From an uncultured Bacteroidales bacterium (lineage in GTDB: Bacteria > Bacteroidota > Bacteroidia > Bacteroidales > Paludibacteraceae): a DNA stretch of 6,137 nucleotides. Of the stretch, positions 1-6,137 are shown in pieces; position 1 is the first letter of the stretch; the number at the start of each line of letters is the position of its first letter. A model generated the notes under the pieces. That model was not told the origin of the DNA and searched no databases. It saw only the letters and a list, made by a program, of their open reading frames with translations. The translations under genes were made by a program, and so were the position numbers. The stretch is from NCBI GenBank assembly GCA_945787425.1, contig CALZHO010000055.1:1-6137 (forward strand), read 5' to 3'.

Positions 1-25
1 TCTCTTAACCCTGTGTACCCTACCC

Positions 26-244
26 ATGTCTATTTTCCTCATTCATTCCACGCGACTGTTTGCCTACGGTCTTCCTCGCATCGACCATCCGCGATGGTGG
101 ATGGGACCCATGGGCGATTGGGCAGCCTATGTCCAAAGCGGTATGGATTGGTTTCTATTCCGTTGGCTTCTTGCGAGAAACATATGCACATTCTTCTGTC
201 TCATTCTCATTATTGTACACATTGCATTGCTAATCACTACATAA
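26..244 (+). CDS. Hypothetical small Trp-rich, possibly membrane-anchored protein, or C-terminal end of an upstream gene
   Basis: I do not recognise this protein. From the ATG at 26 it is 72 residues long. The same frame stays open leftwards to the window edge, so it could equally be the end of a longer gene. The middle is rich in Trp and aromatics (PRWWMGPMGDWAAYV, then DWFLFRWLLARN). The last ~21 residues, starting at NICTFF, are strongly hydrophobic and would make one transmembrane helix ending at the C-terminus. The stop is 9 bp before the ATG of the AI-2E-family gene, which is operon-like spacing on the same strand. There is no clear ribosome binding site before the ATG at 26. An overlapping frame (13-252, GTG start) looks less protein-like, being rich in His, Ser and Cys. 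Whether this is a real gene is uncertain; length, hydrophobic tail and spacing are the only support. Confidence 0.4.
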   Translation: MSIFLIHSTRLFAYGLPRIDHPRWWMGPMGDWAAYVQSGMDWFLFRWLLARNICTFFCLILIIVHIALLITT

Positions 245-253
245 TACGCTAAA

Positions 254-1414
254 ATGCCCATCGACGATTCCAATAACACCTCCATCTTCAACCGCCAATG
301 GTTGGTTCGTACCACCATCACGATCGTGGTACTTGTGGCATTGTACCTGCTCATTCGCCGCTTGAGCGGTGTGCTATTGCCATTTTTGATTAGTTTTGTG
401 GTGGCCTATATGTTGGCACCCATCGTGAATTTCTTTCAGCACAAGTGCCGACTGAAGAATCGTGTGCTATCGGTGATTGTGACTATTCTGCTCGTAGTAG
501 GCGTACTCACGGGTGTAGTGGCAGCGGTGGTGCCGGCTATCAGTCGTCAAGCCACTTCGCTTTCGCAGAGTGTGAAGACCTATGTCAGCGAATGGGATGG
601 TAGCGAGTATTTCTCGCCTCGCGTCAATGCGCGTATGGAAGAGATTATCCAGAGTATGGATATCAAGACGCTTCTGCAATCGGAAGAAGTGCAGCAAGGT
701 GTCAAGAAAATGCTTCCGATTTTGGGTGATTGGATTAGCAGTGGTGTGAATGCTGTGATGAGTTTGGCGGTCGTGTTTGTATGCTTGATGTACATCATTT
801 TTCTGCTGATTGATTATGAAAAGATTTCCACTAATTGGCACAAATATATCCCCGAACGTTCTCGCGATAGCATTGTGATGCTCATGGGCGATCTTGACCG
901 TAACATGAATGCGTATTTTCGCGGTCAAGCCTTGGTAGCGGGCATTGTAGGTATATTGTTTGCCATTGGTTTTCAGATTATTGGTTTGCCGATGGGTATT
1001 GGTATTGGTTTGATTATCGGTGTGCTAAACTTGGTGCCTTATATGCAAGCGTTGGGTATTCCTCCATGTATCTTGCTTGGCTTGATTCAGTCGGCGGAAA
1101 GTGGTCGCCCCGTGTGGGTAGTGATGCTTTGCATAGCTGCAGTATTCATTATTGTACAGACCATCCAAGATATGGTATTGGTGCCCAAGATTATGGGCAA
1201 TGTCACAGGTATGGGCCCTGCATGGATACTGCTCAGTCTGTCGGTATGGGGATCGTTGCTCGGATTTGTGGGGATGATTATCGCTCTGCCCGTCACTACC
1301 CTACTCGTGTCCTACTACAAACGCTTTGTGCTACATATCTCCGATGATATGACCCAACCCCTTCCGCGTTCATCGTGGCATATCCCATTCCTAAAACGGA
1401 AAAAGAAGAAATAA
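254..1414 (+). CDS. AI-2E family transporter (PerM/YdiK/YhhT-like polytopic membrane protein)
   Basis: This is a 386-residue inner-membrane protein of the AI-2E/PerM family (PF01594). Members are proposed exporters or exchangers of small molecules or ions; the real substrate cannot be read here and the quorum-signal name should not be taken literally. Hydrophobic segments lie at about 19-34, 39-57, 70-95, 162-187, 226-245, 247-280, 285-305 and 322-352, roughly the eight expected. Residues ~96-160 form the usual soluble, helix-rich loop between segments 3 and 4. Family landmarks are DRNMNAYFRGQ (215-225), the Gly-rich GLPMGIGIGLIIG (244-256), NLVPY (259-263), and DMVLVPKIMG (306-315) followed by a Gly/Leu-rich last membrane region ending LPVTTLLVSYYKRF. 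The C-terminus is basic (KRKKKK), consistent with a cytoplasmic tail. Length is normal. The ATG at 254 follows CTAAA with no Shine-Dalgarno, as is common in Bacteroidota. Family assignment is firm; function is not. Confidence 0.92.
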   Translation: MPIDDSNNTSIFNRQWLVRTTITIVVLVALYLLIRRLSGVLLPFLISFVVAYMLAPIVNFFQHKCRLKNRVLSVIVTILLVVGVLTGVVAAVVPAISRQATSLSQSVKTYVSEWDGSEYFSPRVNARMEEIIQSMDIKTLLQSEEVQQGVKKMLPILGDWISSGVNAVMSLAVVFVCLMYIIFLLIDYEKISTNWHKYIPERSRDSIVMLMGDLDRNMNAYFRGQALVAGIVGILFAIGFQIIGLPMGIGIGLIIGVLNLVPYMQALGIPPCILLGLIQSAESGRPVWVVMLCIAAVFIIVQTIQDMVLVPKIMGNVTGMGPAWILLSLSVWGSLLGFVGMIIALPVTTLLVSYYKRFVLHISDDMTQPLPRSSWHIPFLKRKKKK

Positions 1415-1458
1415 CCCTTAAAACCCTTAAAACTTTTAGAACTTTTAAAATTTTTTAA
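1413..1458. repeat. Imperfect 9-bp tandem repeat filling the spacer before gltX
   Basis: The spacer between the transporter stop and gltX is almost wholly made of 9-bp units: AACCCTTAA at 1413-1421, the same at 1422-1430, AACTTTTAG at 1431-1439, AACTTTTAA at 1440-1448, and a degenerate 10-bp AATTTTTTAA at 1449-1458. The first unit overlaps the TAA stop of the upstream gene, and the last ends 3 bp before the gltX ATG. The units lose C and gain T from left to right, so the array grades from mixed to pure A/T. The result is an unstructured AT-rich leader immediately upstream of gltX. It may act as a translation enhancer or promoter region, or be a product of replication slippage. No strong hairpin terminator is visible in it. 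Confidence 0.75.
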
Positions 1459-1461
1459 ACA

Positions 1462-3006
1462 ATGAATAGAAAGGTTCGTGTTCGTTTTGCACCCAGTCCA
1501 ACTGGTGCGTTGCATATCGGCGGTGTGCGTACTGCCTTGTTTAATTATCTTTTTGCTCGCCAGCATGGTGGCGACATGTTGCTCCGTATTGAGGATACCG
1601 ACTCCACGCGCTTTGTGCCTGGAGCCGAAGCATATATCACCGAAGCCTTAGCTTGGCTCGGCATCGAGATTGATGAGGGTATCTGCCAAGACGCGCCCAA
1701 TGGTAAGGGCGACCATGGCCCATACCGCCAAAGCGAGCGCCGCGAGATTTATCACAAGTATGTGGATGAGCTCCTCGCTTCGGGCCATGCCTATATCGCG
1801 TTTGATACTCCAGAGCAACTGGAGGCCAAGCGCGCTGAGATTGCCAATTTCCAATACGATGCCCGCACGCGTGAACAGATGGTCAACTCGTTGACACTCA
1901 GCAAAGAGGAAGTGGATGCACGTATCGCCCATGGTGAGAAGTATGTGGTTCGTTTCAAGGTGGAGCCAAACATCGATGTACATGTGCATGACCTTATCCG
2001 CGGCGAAGTGGTGATTAACTCGAATATCCTCGATGACAAAGTGCTTTATAAGTCAGCGGATGACCTGCCTACTTACCACCTCGCTAATATCGTGGACGAC
2101 CATTTGATGGAGATTAGCCATGTGATTCGTGGCGAAGAGTGGTTGCCTTCTGCTCCTCTTCACGTATTATTATATAAGGCGTTTGGTTGGGAGGATAGTA
2201 TGCCTGAGTTTGCGCACTTGCCACTCTTGCTCAAGCCAGACGGCAATGGTAAACTATCCAAACGCGATGGCGACCGCCTCGGATTCCCTGTTTTCCCATT
2301 GGAGTTCCACAACCAGAAAGATGGCTCTGTATCATCGGGTTATCGCGAGGAAGGCTACTATCCAGAGGCAGTGATTAACTTCCTTGCTTTGCTCGGATGG
2401 CATGCTACAGGCGACCAAGAGATGTACACCATGCAAGAGCTCATTGAGCAGTTCTCATTGGAGCGCGTGAGCAAGTCGGGTGCGAAATTCGACTACGAGA
2501 AAGGCAAGTGGTTCAACCACCAATACCTCCAACTCAAGTCCAACGAGGAGCTCGCCGAGCAGTTTATGCCCATTCTCGCCTCTCACCTTTCGCCTAATAG
2601 CCTAAGCGCCTTATCGCCTGACGTAGTGGCGAAAGTGATCGGTTTGACAAAGGACCGCGTGAACTTCGTTTCCGAACTCTGGGAGCAAGTGAATTTCTTC
2701 TTCGTAGCTCCTACGGAGTACGATGAGAAGTCGCTGAAGAAGCGTTGGAAAGAGGATAGTCCTAAGCATATGACCGAGATGTTGGCTTTGCTGGAGGCGC
2801 ACGATGACTGGTCAGCCGAGGGCTTGGATAATCTGATTATGCCTTGGATTGCGGAGAAGGAGTACGGCGTAGGTATTGTGATGAATGCTTTCCGTATCTG
2901 TTTGGTAGGCGCCGCTCGTGGTCCACATATCTGGAACATCACCGATGTGCTGGGCAAAGAGGAAACACTCGCCCGCGTCCGCACTGCGTTGAAGAAATTA
3001 GGATAA
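1462..3006 (+). CDS. gltX: Glutamyl-tRNA synthetase (GluRS)
   Basis: Class I aminoacyl-tRNA synthetase that charges tRNA with glutamate using ATP, in the cytoplasm; 514 residues, normal for Bacteroidota. The N-terminal Rossmann fold opens with [20 protein letters not shown], where HIGG (18-21) is the HIGH signature. The stretch [20 protein letters not shown] (205-224) is the conserved catalytic-domain segment. KLSKRDG (264-270) is the KMSKS-like loop. Directly after it, GFPVFPLEF (from 274) through [18 protein letters not shown] is the extended loop I associate with Bacteroidota enzymes. The zinc-site cysteines of the E. coli enzyme are absent: the matching stretch reads [12 protein letters not shown] (from 110). 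The C-terminal half is the helical anticodon-binding region, ending in [18 protein letters not shown] and a basic RTALKKLG tail. The ATG at 1462 follows the AT-rich repeat spacer with no Shine-Dalgarno. Whether it also mischarges tRNA-Gln cannot be judged from the window. Confidence 0.97.
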   Translation: MNRKVRVRFAPSPTGALHIGGVRTALFNYLFARQHGGDMLLRIEDTDSTRFVPGAEAYITEALAWLGIEIDEGICQDAPNGKGDHGPYRQSERREIYHKYVDELLASGHAYIAFDTPEQLEAKRAEIANFQYDARTREQMVNSLTLSKEEVDARIAHGEKYVVRFKVEPNIDVHVHDLIRGEVVINSNILDDKVLYKSADDLPTYHLANIVDDHLMEISHVIRGEEWLPSAPLHVLLYKAFGWEDSMPEFAHLPLLLKPDGNGKLSKRDGDRLGFPVFPLEFHNQKDGSVSSGYREEGYYPEAVINFLALLGWHATGDQEMYTMQELIEQFSLERVSKSGAKFDYEKGKWFNHQYLQLKSNEELAEQFMPILASHLSPNSLSALSPDVVAKVIGLTKDRVNFVSELWEQVNFFFVAPTEYDEKSLKKRWKEDSPKHMTEMLALLEAHDDWSAEGLDNLIMPWIAEKEYGVGIVMNAFRICLVGAARGPHIWNITDVLGKEETLARVRTALKKLG

Positions 3007-3028
3007 CGAAACAAACATATACACAAAT

Positions 3029-3496
3029 ATGAAAGTAGGCGTAGTTATGGGTTCTACCAGCGATTTGGAGGTAATGACTCCCGCGATTGAGACCCTTCAA
3101 CAATTTGGCATTGAAGTAGATAAACGCGTCATTAGTGCGCACCGTGCTCCACACGAGCTTATGAAGTGGGCAGAGTCCGCTCGTGAGCGTGGACTAAGCA
3201 TTATCATCGCTGGCGCAGGCGGCGCTGCGCACCTCGCAGGTGTGATTGCAGGATTGACCTTCCTCCCTGTGATTGGTGTACCTATCCGCAGCAAAACTCT
3301 TGACGGACTGGATTCGCTCCTGAGCATCGTGCAAATGCCAGCAGGTATACCTGTGGCTACGGTGGCTATCAATGGTTCGAAGAACGCAGCATTGCTCGCA
3401 GTGGCTATCCTTGCCTTGCAAGACAATGCTCTCCTCGCTCAACTCGAAGACTTCCGCCAACAACAAACCGAGAAAGTAGTAAATACAGTTATCTAA
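3029..3496 (+). CDS. purE: 5-(carboxyamino)imidazole ribonucleotide mutase (PurE, class I type)
   Basis: PurE converts N5-carboxyaminoimidazole ribonucleotide to CAIR, step 6 of de novo purine synthesis, normally after PurK. The protein is 155 residues, near the usual ~160. Visible motifs are MGSTSD (7-12, phosphate/ribonucleotide binding), SAHRAPHE (36-43) with the catalytic His38, [11 protein letters not shown] (61-71) with the second conserved His68, GVPIRS (83-88) and [21 protein letters not shown] (from L94). The 22-bp gap after gltX is A-rich (GAAACAAACATATACACAAAT) with no Shine-Dalgarno, a typical Bacteroidota leader, and suggests cotranscription. The stop lies 2 bp before purL. The bacterial mutase (class I) assignment rests on overall resemblance; purK is not in the window, so direct use of AIR and CO2 (class II) is unlikely but not strictly excluded. 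Confidence 0.96.
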   Translation: MKVGVVMGSTSDLEVMTPAIETLQQFGIEVDKRVISAHRAPHELMKWAESARERGLSIIIAGAGGAAHLAGVIAGLTFLPVIGVPIRSKTLDGLDSLLSIVQMPAGIPVATVAINGSKNAALLAVAILALQDNALLAQLEDFRQQQTEKVVNTVI

Positions 3497-3498
3497 TC

Positions 3499-6137
3499 AT
3501 GGCTAATTTTCGAATTTTTGTAGAAAAGCGTCCTGCCTTCCAAGTAGAAGCCAAGAGTCTCAAGAACGAGCTCAACGAGAACTTGCAACTCAGTCTGCAA
3601 TCGCTTCGCTATATCAATGTGTACGACCTCTTTGGTTTTACCCCCGAACTGCTGGAGCAATGCCGCTACACCGTCTTTGGCGAGACGGTAACCGACACGG
3701 TGGAAATAGGCGATGAGGCGATGGGGCTATCAGGCAAGAAATACCTCGCTGTAGAGTATATCCCTGGTCAGTTCGACCAACGTGCATCATCGGCGGTGGA
3801 TTGTGTACACCTCATTGACCCCAATGCCGAAGTAGAGATTCGCAGTAGCCGTCTGCTCATCTTTGATGACACCATCTCTGAGGCGGACATGGCTAAGATT
3901 CGCCACTACTACATCAACGCTGTGGAGTCGCGCGAGAAAGACCTCAGTCAATTGGTGCAAAACCAAACCGCCGACATCAAGCCATTGGCTAAGTTGGACG
4001 GTTTTATCCATATGCCTCGCGAGGAGTACGCTGCGTTCTGCAAGCAATGGGGCTTGGCAATGAACGCCGACGACCTCCACGAAGTAGTCACTTACTTCCA
4101 AAAGGAGCAACGCAACCCAACCGAAACCGAACTCCGTATCCTCGACACCTACTGGTCTGACCACTGCCGTCACACCACTTTCACCACAATCTTAGAAGAA
4201 ATCAAGATAGACGACTCGTTCGTCAAAGACGAGATTGAGAGCACCCTCGGCATGTTCCACGACATACGCAAAGAGCTCGGTCGCACCGAGAAACCGCTCT
4301 GCCTCATGGAACTTGCTACTATCGGCGCGCGTTACCTTCGCAAGAAAGGTCTTCTCGACAATATGGAGGTCAGCGAGGAGAACAACGCTTGCTCTATCTT
4401 CATCGATGTAGATGTAGATGGCAAGACCGAGAAGTGGCTGCTCCAATTCAAGAACGAGACCCATAACCACCCAACCGAGATTGAGCCCTTCGGTGGCGCA
4501 AGTACCTGTCTCGGTGGTGCTATCCGCGACCCATTATCTGGTCGTGCCTATGTCTATCAAGCCATGCGCGTAACGGGCGCAGGCGACATCTATAAGCCCG
4601 TGGCAGAGACGATGCCAGGCAAACTGCCACAGCAGATCATCTCCCGCAAAGCGGCTGCTGGTTACTCCAGCTATGGCAACCAAATCGGTCTGGCTACTAC
4701 CCATGTGCGTGAGATTTATCACCCATCGTATGTAGCTAAGCGTCTGGAGGTGGGTGCGGTAGTAGGTGCTTCTCCTGCATCGAATATCCGCCGTGAGAGT
4801 CCTGCTCCTGGCGATATCATCCTTTTGCTTGGCGGCCGCACTGGTCGTGACGGTATTGGTGGAGCTACTGGTTCGTCCAAAGAGCACACCGAAGCATCGC
4901 TCGAAAGTTGCGGCAGCGAGGTGCAAAAAGGTAATGCACCAGAGGAACGCAAACTCCAACGCCTCATGCGTCGCCCTGAGGCAACGCGCCTCATCAAGAA
5001 GTCCAACGACTTCGGTGCAGGTGGTGTAAGTGTAGCAGACGGACTGGATATCTACCTCGATCGCGTGCCAACCAAGTATAGCGGACTCAACCCTACCGAA
5101 TTGGCTATCAGCGAGTCGCAAGAGCGTATGGCAGTAGTCATCGAGGCCAAAGACCGTGCGGAGATGGAGCACTATTGCCACCTCGACAATATCGAATACA
5201 CCCATGTGGCAGATGTCACCGACAGCGGTCGCATGCGTCTGTTCTATAAAGGCGAACTCATCGCCGACCTCACTCGTGAGTTTATCGACAGCGCAGGTGC
5301 TAAGCACTTTGCTAAAGCTGCTATCTTGCCTGTAGAGGAGAAGAATCCATTTGCTCAAACCATCAAAGGTGCCACCCTTGAGGAGAAAATGGCAAAGGTG
5401 ATGGCAGATGCTAATGTCACCTCGCAAAAGGGATTGATTGAGAACTTCGATGCCACTATCGGTCGTAGCACCGTACTCATGCCATTCGGCGGCAAAACAC
5501 AACTCTCTGAGACACAAGTCAGTGTGCAGAAACTCCCTACCGATGGCTATACCAATACCGCCTCTATCATGGCGTTTGGTTACAACCCATTCATTGCAGA
5601 ATGGAGCCCTTACCACAGCGCAGCGTATGCGGTGGTAGAGGCATGTACGAAGGTCGTAGCAGCAGGTGCTGATTATAGCCGTATGCGCTTCTCTTACCAA
5701 GAGTACTTTGAGCGTATGAGTAGCGAGCATGCCTATGGCAAACCACTCAGCGCATTGCTCGGCGCACTGAAGATGCAAGTGGCATTCGGTCTGCCAAGTA
5801 TCGGCGGTAAAGACTCTATGTCGGGTACATTTGAGCATATCAGCGTACCTCCAACCTTGATTGCTTTCGGTATCACTACTGTGCCAGCGGATAAAGTGGT
5901 TTCCACCGACCTCAAGAAAGCGGGCCACAAACTCTATCTCATCAAGCACAATGCGTTGGCCAACTATATGCCTAATGTAGAGCAACTCAAAGCGAACTGG
6001 ACTTATACCACCAACGCTATCCAATCGGGCAAGATCTGTGCTGCCTATGCATTGGGCTTCGGTGGTGTAGCAGAAGCTATTGCTAAGATGAGTTTCGGTA
6101 ACGAACTCGCAGCCAATATCCAAATAGCCGAGAACGA
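3499..6137 (+). CDS. purL: Phosphoribosylformylglycinamidine synthase, single-chain PurL (partial, cut at right edge)
   Basis: PurL makes FGAM from FGAR, glutamine and ATP, step 4 of purine synthesis. The frame is open from the ATG at 3499 to the window edge: 879 codons with no stop or frameshift. Long PurL proteins are about 1,200-1,300 residues, so roughly 350 are missing, including the C-terminal glutaminase domain. The N-terminal PurS-like domain (about 1-150) starts ANFRIFVEKRPAF. The linker motif LDTYWSDHCRHTTF contains H222 and H225, one of them the expected catalytic His. The first synthetase half shows ETHNHPTEIEPFGGAS (from E320), GGRTGRDGIGGAT (445-457) and DFGAGGVSVADGLDI (from D504). 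The second half shows VEACTKVVAAG (around E714), QEYFERM and GKDSMSG (770-776). Relative to my recollection of relatives, which read SVAIGELADGL, five residues are missing between A513 and D514. The 2-bp gap after purE, and no Shine-Dalgarno, suggest translational coupling. Confidence 0.96.
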   Translation, partial: MANFRIFVEKRPAFQVEAKSLKNELNENLQLSLQSLRYINVYDLFGFTPELLEQCRYTVFGETVTDTVEIGDEAMGLSGKKYLAVEYIPGQFDQRASSAVDCVHLIDPNAEVEIRSSRLLIFDDTISEADMAKIRHYYINAVESREKDLSQLVQNQTADIKPLAKLDGFIHMPREEYAAFCKQWGLAMNADDLHEVVTYFQKEQRNPTETELRILDTYWSDHCRHTTFTTILEEIKIDDSFVKDEIESTLGMFHDIRKELGRTEKPLCLMELATIGARYLRKKGLLDNMEVSEENNACSIFIDVDVDGKTEKWLLQFKNETHNHPTEIEPFGGASTCLGGAIRDPLSGRAYVYQAMRVTGAGDIYKPVAETMPGKLPQQIISRKAAAGYSSYGNQIGLATTHVREIYHPSYVAKRLEVGAVVGASPASNIRRESPAPGDIILLLGGRTGRDGIGGATGSSKEHTEASLESCGSEVQKGNAPEERKLQRLMRRPEATRLIKKSNDFGAGGVSVADGLDIYLDRVPTKYSGLNPTELAISESQERMAVVIEAKDRAEMEHYCHLDNIEYTHVADVTDSGRMRLFYKGELIADLTREFIDSAGAKHFAKAAILPVEEKNPFAQTIKGATLEEKMAKVMADANVTSQKGLIENFDATIGRSTVLMPFGGKTQLSETQVSVQKLPTDGYTNTASIMAFGYNPFIAEWSPYHSAAYAVVEACTKVVAAGADYSRMRFSYQEYFERMSSEHAYGKPLSALLGALKMQVAFGLPSIGGKDSMSGTFEHISVPPTLIAFGITTVPADKVVSTDLKKAGHKLYLIKHNALANYMPNVEQLKANWTYTTNAIQSGKICAAYALGFGGVAEAIAKMSFGNELAANIQIAEN

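Noticed and set aside
4..25. TTAACCCT and ACCCTACCC near the left edge as a second copy of the 9-bp repeat
   Set aside because: Only about 6-7 bp match and no 9-bp periodicity is kept; it could be chance.
13..252. Overlapping GTG-start frame in the left region
   Set aside because: Composition is unlike a protein (many His, Ser and Cys), and it competes with the more plausible frame ending at 244.
1431..1461. Possible terminator or Bacteroidota-type promoter (TAnnTTTG) in the AT-rich spacer
   Set aside because: Only short A/T palindromes such as TTTTAAAA are present, with no GC stem plus T-tract, and no convincing -7/-33 pair at proper spacing.
1315..1566. Minus-strand frame with a SSKSFKGFKGYFFFF low-complexity stretch
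   Set aside because: The stretch is just the 9-bp repeat and adjacent A-rich DNA read backwards; the rest is antisense to two real genes.
4408..4420. GATGTAGATGTAGAT short tandem repeat in purL
   Set aside because: Two in-frame copies coding for DVDVD inside a conserved gene; too short to mean anything.
4534..6123. Long minus-strand open frame opposite purL as a possible gene
   Set aside because: It lies wholly antisense and codon-aligned to a clearly conserved PurL; the product is rich in Cys, His and Arg with no recognisable domain, as expected of a shadow.

Overview
The window reads as ordinary chromosomal DNA of a Bacteroidota bacterium, most likely order Bacteroidales. Three things suggest this. 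The glutamyl-tRNA synthetase has the Bacteroidota-style insertion after its KLSKR signature and no Cys zinc site. PurL is the long single-chain form, starting NFRIFVEK and carrying the LDTYWSDHCRH motif. None of the gene starts has a clear Shine-Dalgarno sequence, and the leaders are A/T-rich. The genus cannot be read from the sequence.

Layout, all on the + strand: (1) positions 1-253 hold a short Trp-rich open frame ending at 244, possibly a small membrane protein or the C-terminal end of an upstream gene. (2) 254-1414 encode an AI-2E/PerM-family membrane protein. (3) 1413-1458 form an AT-rich spacer built of about five imperfect 9-bp units. (4) 1462-3006 encode glutamyl-tRNA synthetase, gltX. 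(5) 3029-3496 encode purE. (6) 3499 to the right edge encode about 879 codons of purL, which is cut by the window end before its glutaminase domain.

PurL (step 4) and PurE (step 6) act in de novo IMP synthesis. Their genes lie 2 bp apart and are probably translationally coupled. gltX lies 22 bp upstream of purE and may be cotranscribed. The 47-bp repeat-like spacer is the only real gap between genes and the likeliest place for a transcription boundary.

I saw no mobile element, CRISPR array, tRNA, rRNA or defence gene, and nothing that amounts to a new system. The points most worth a second look are an apparent 5-residue in-frame gap in a conserved PurL loop and the 9-bp repeat spacer.
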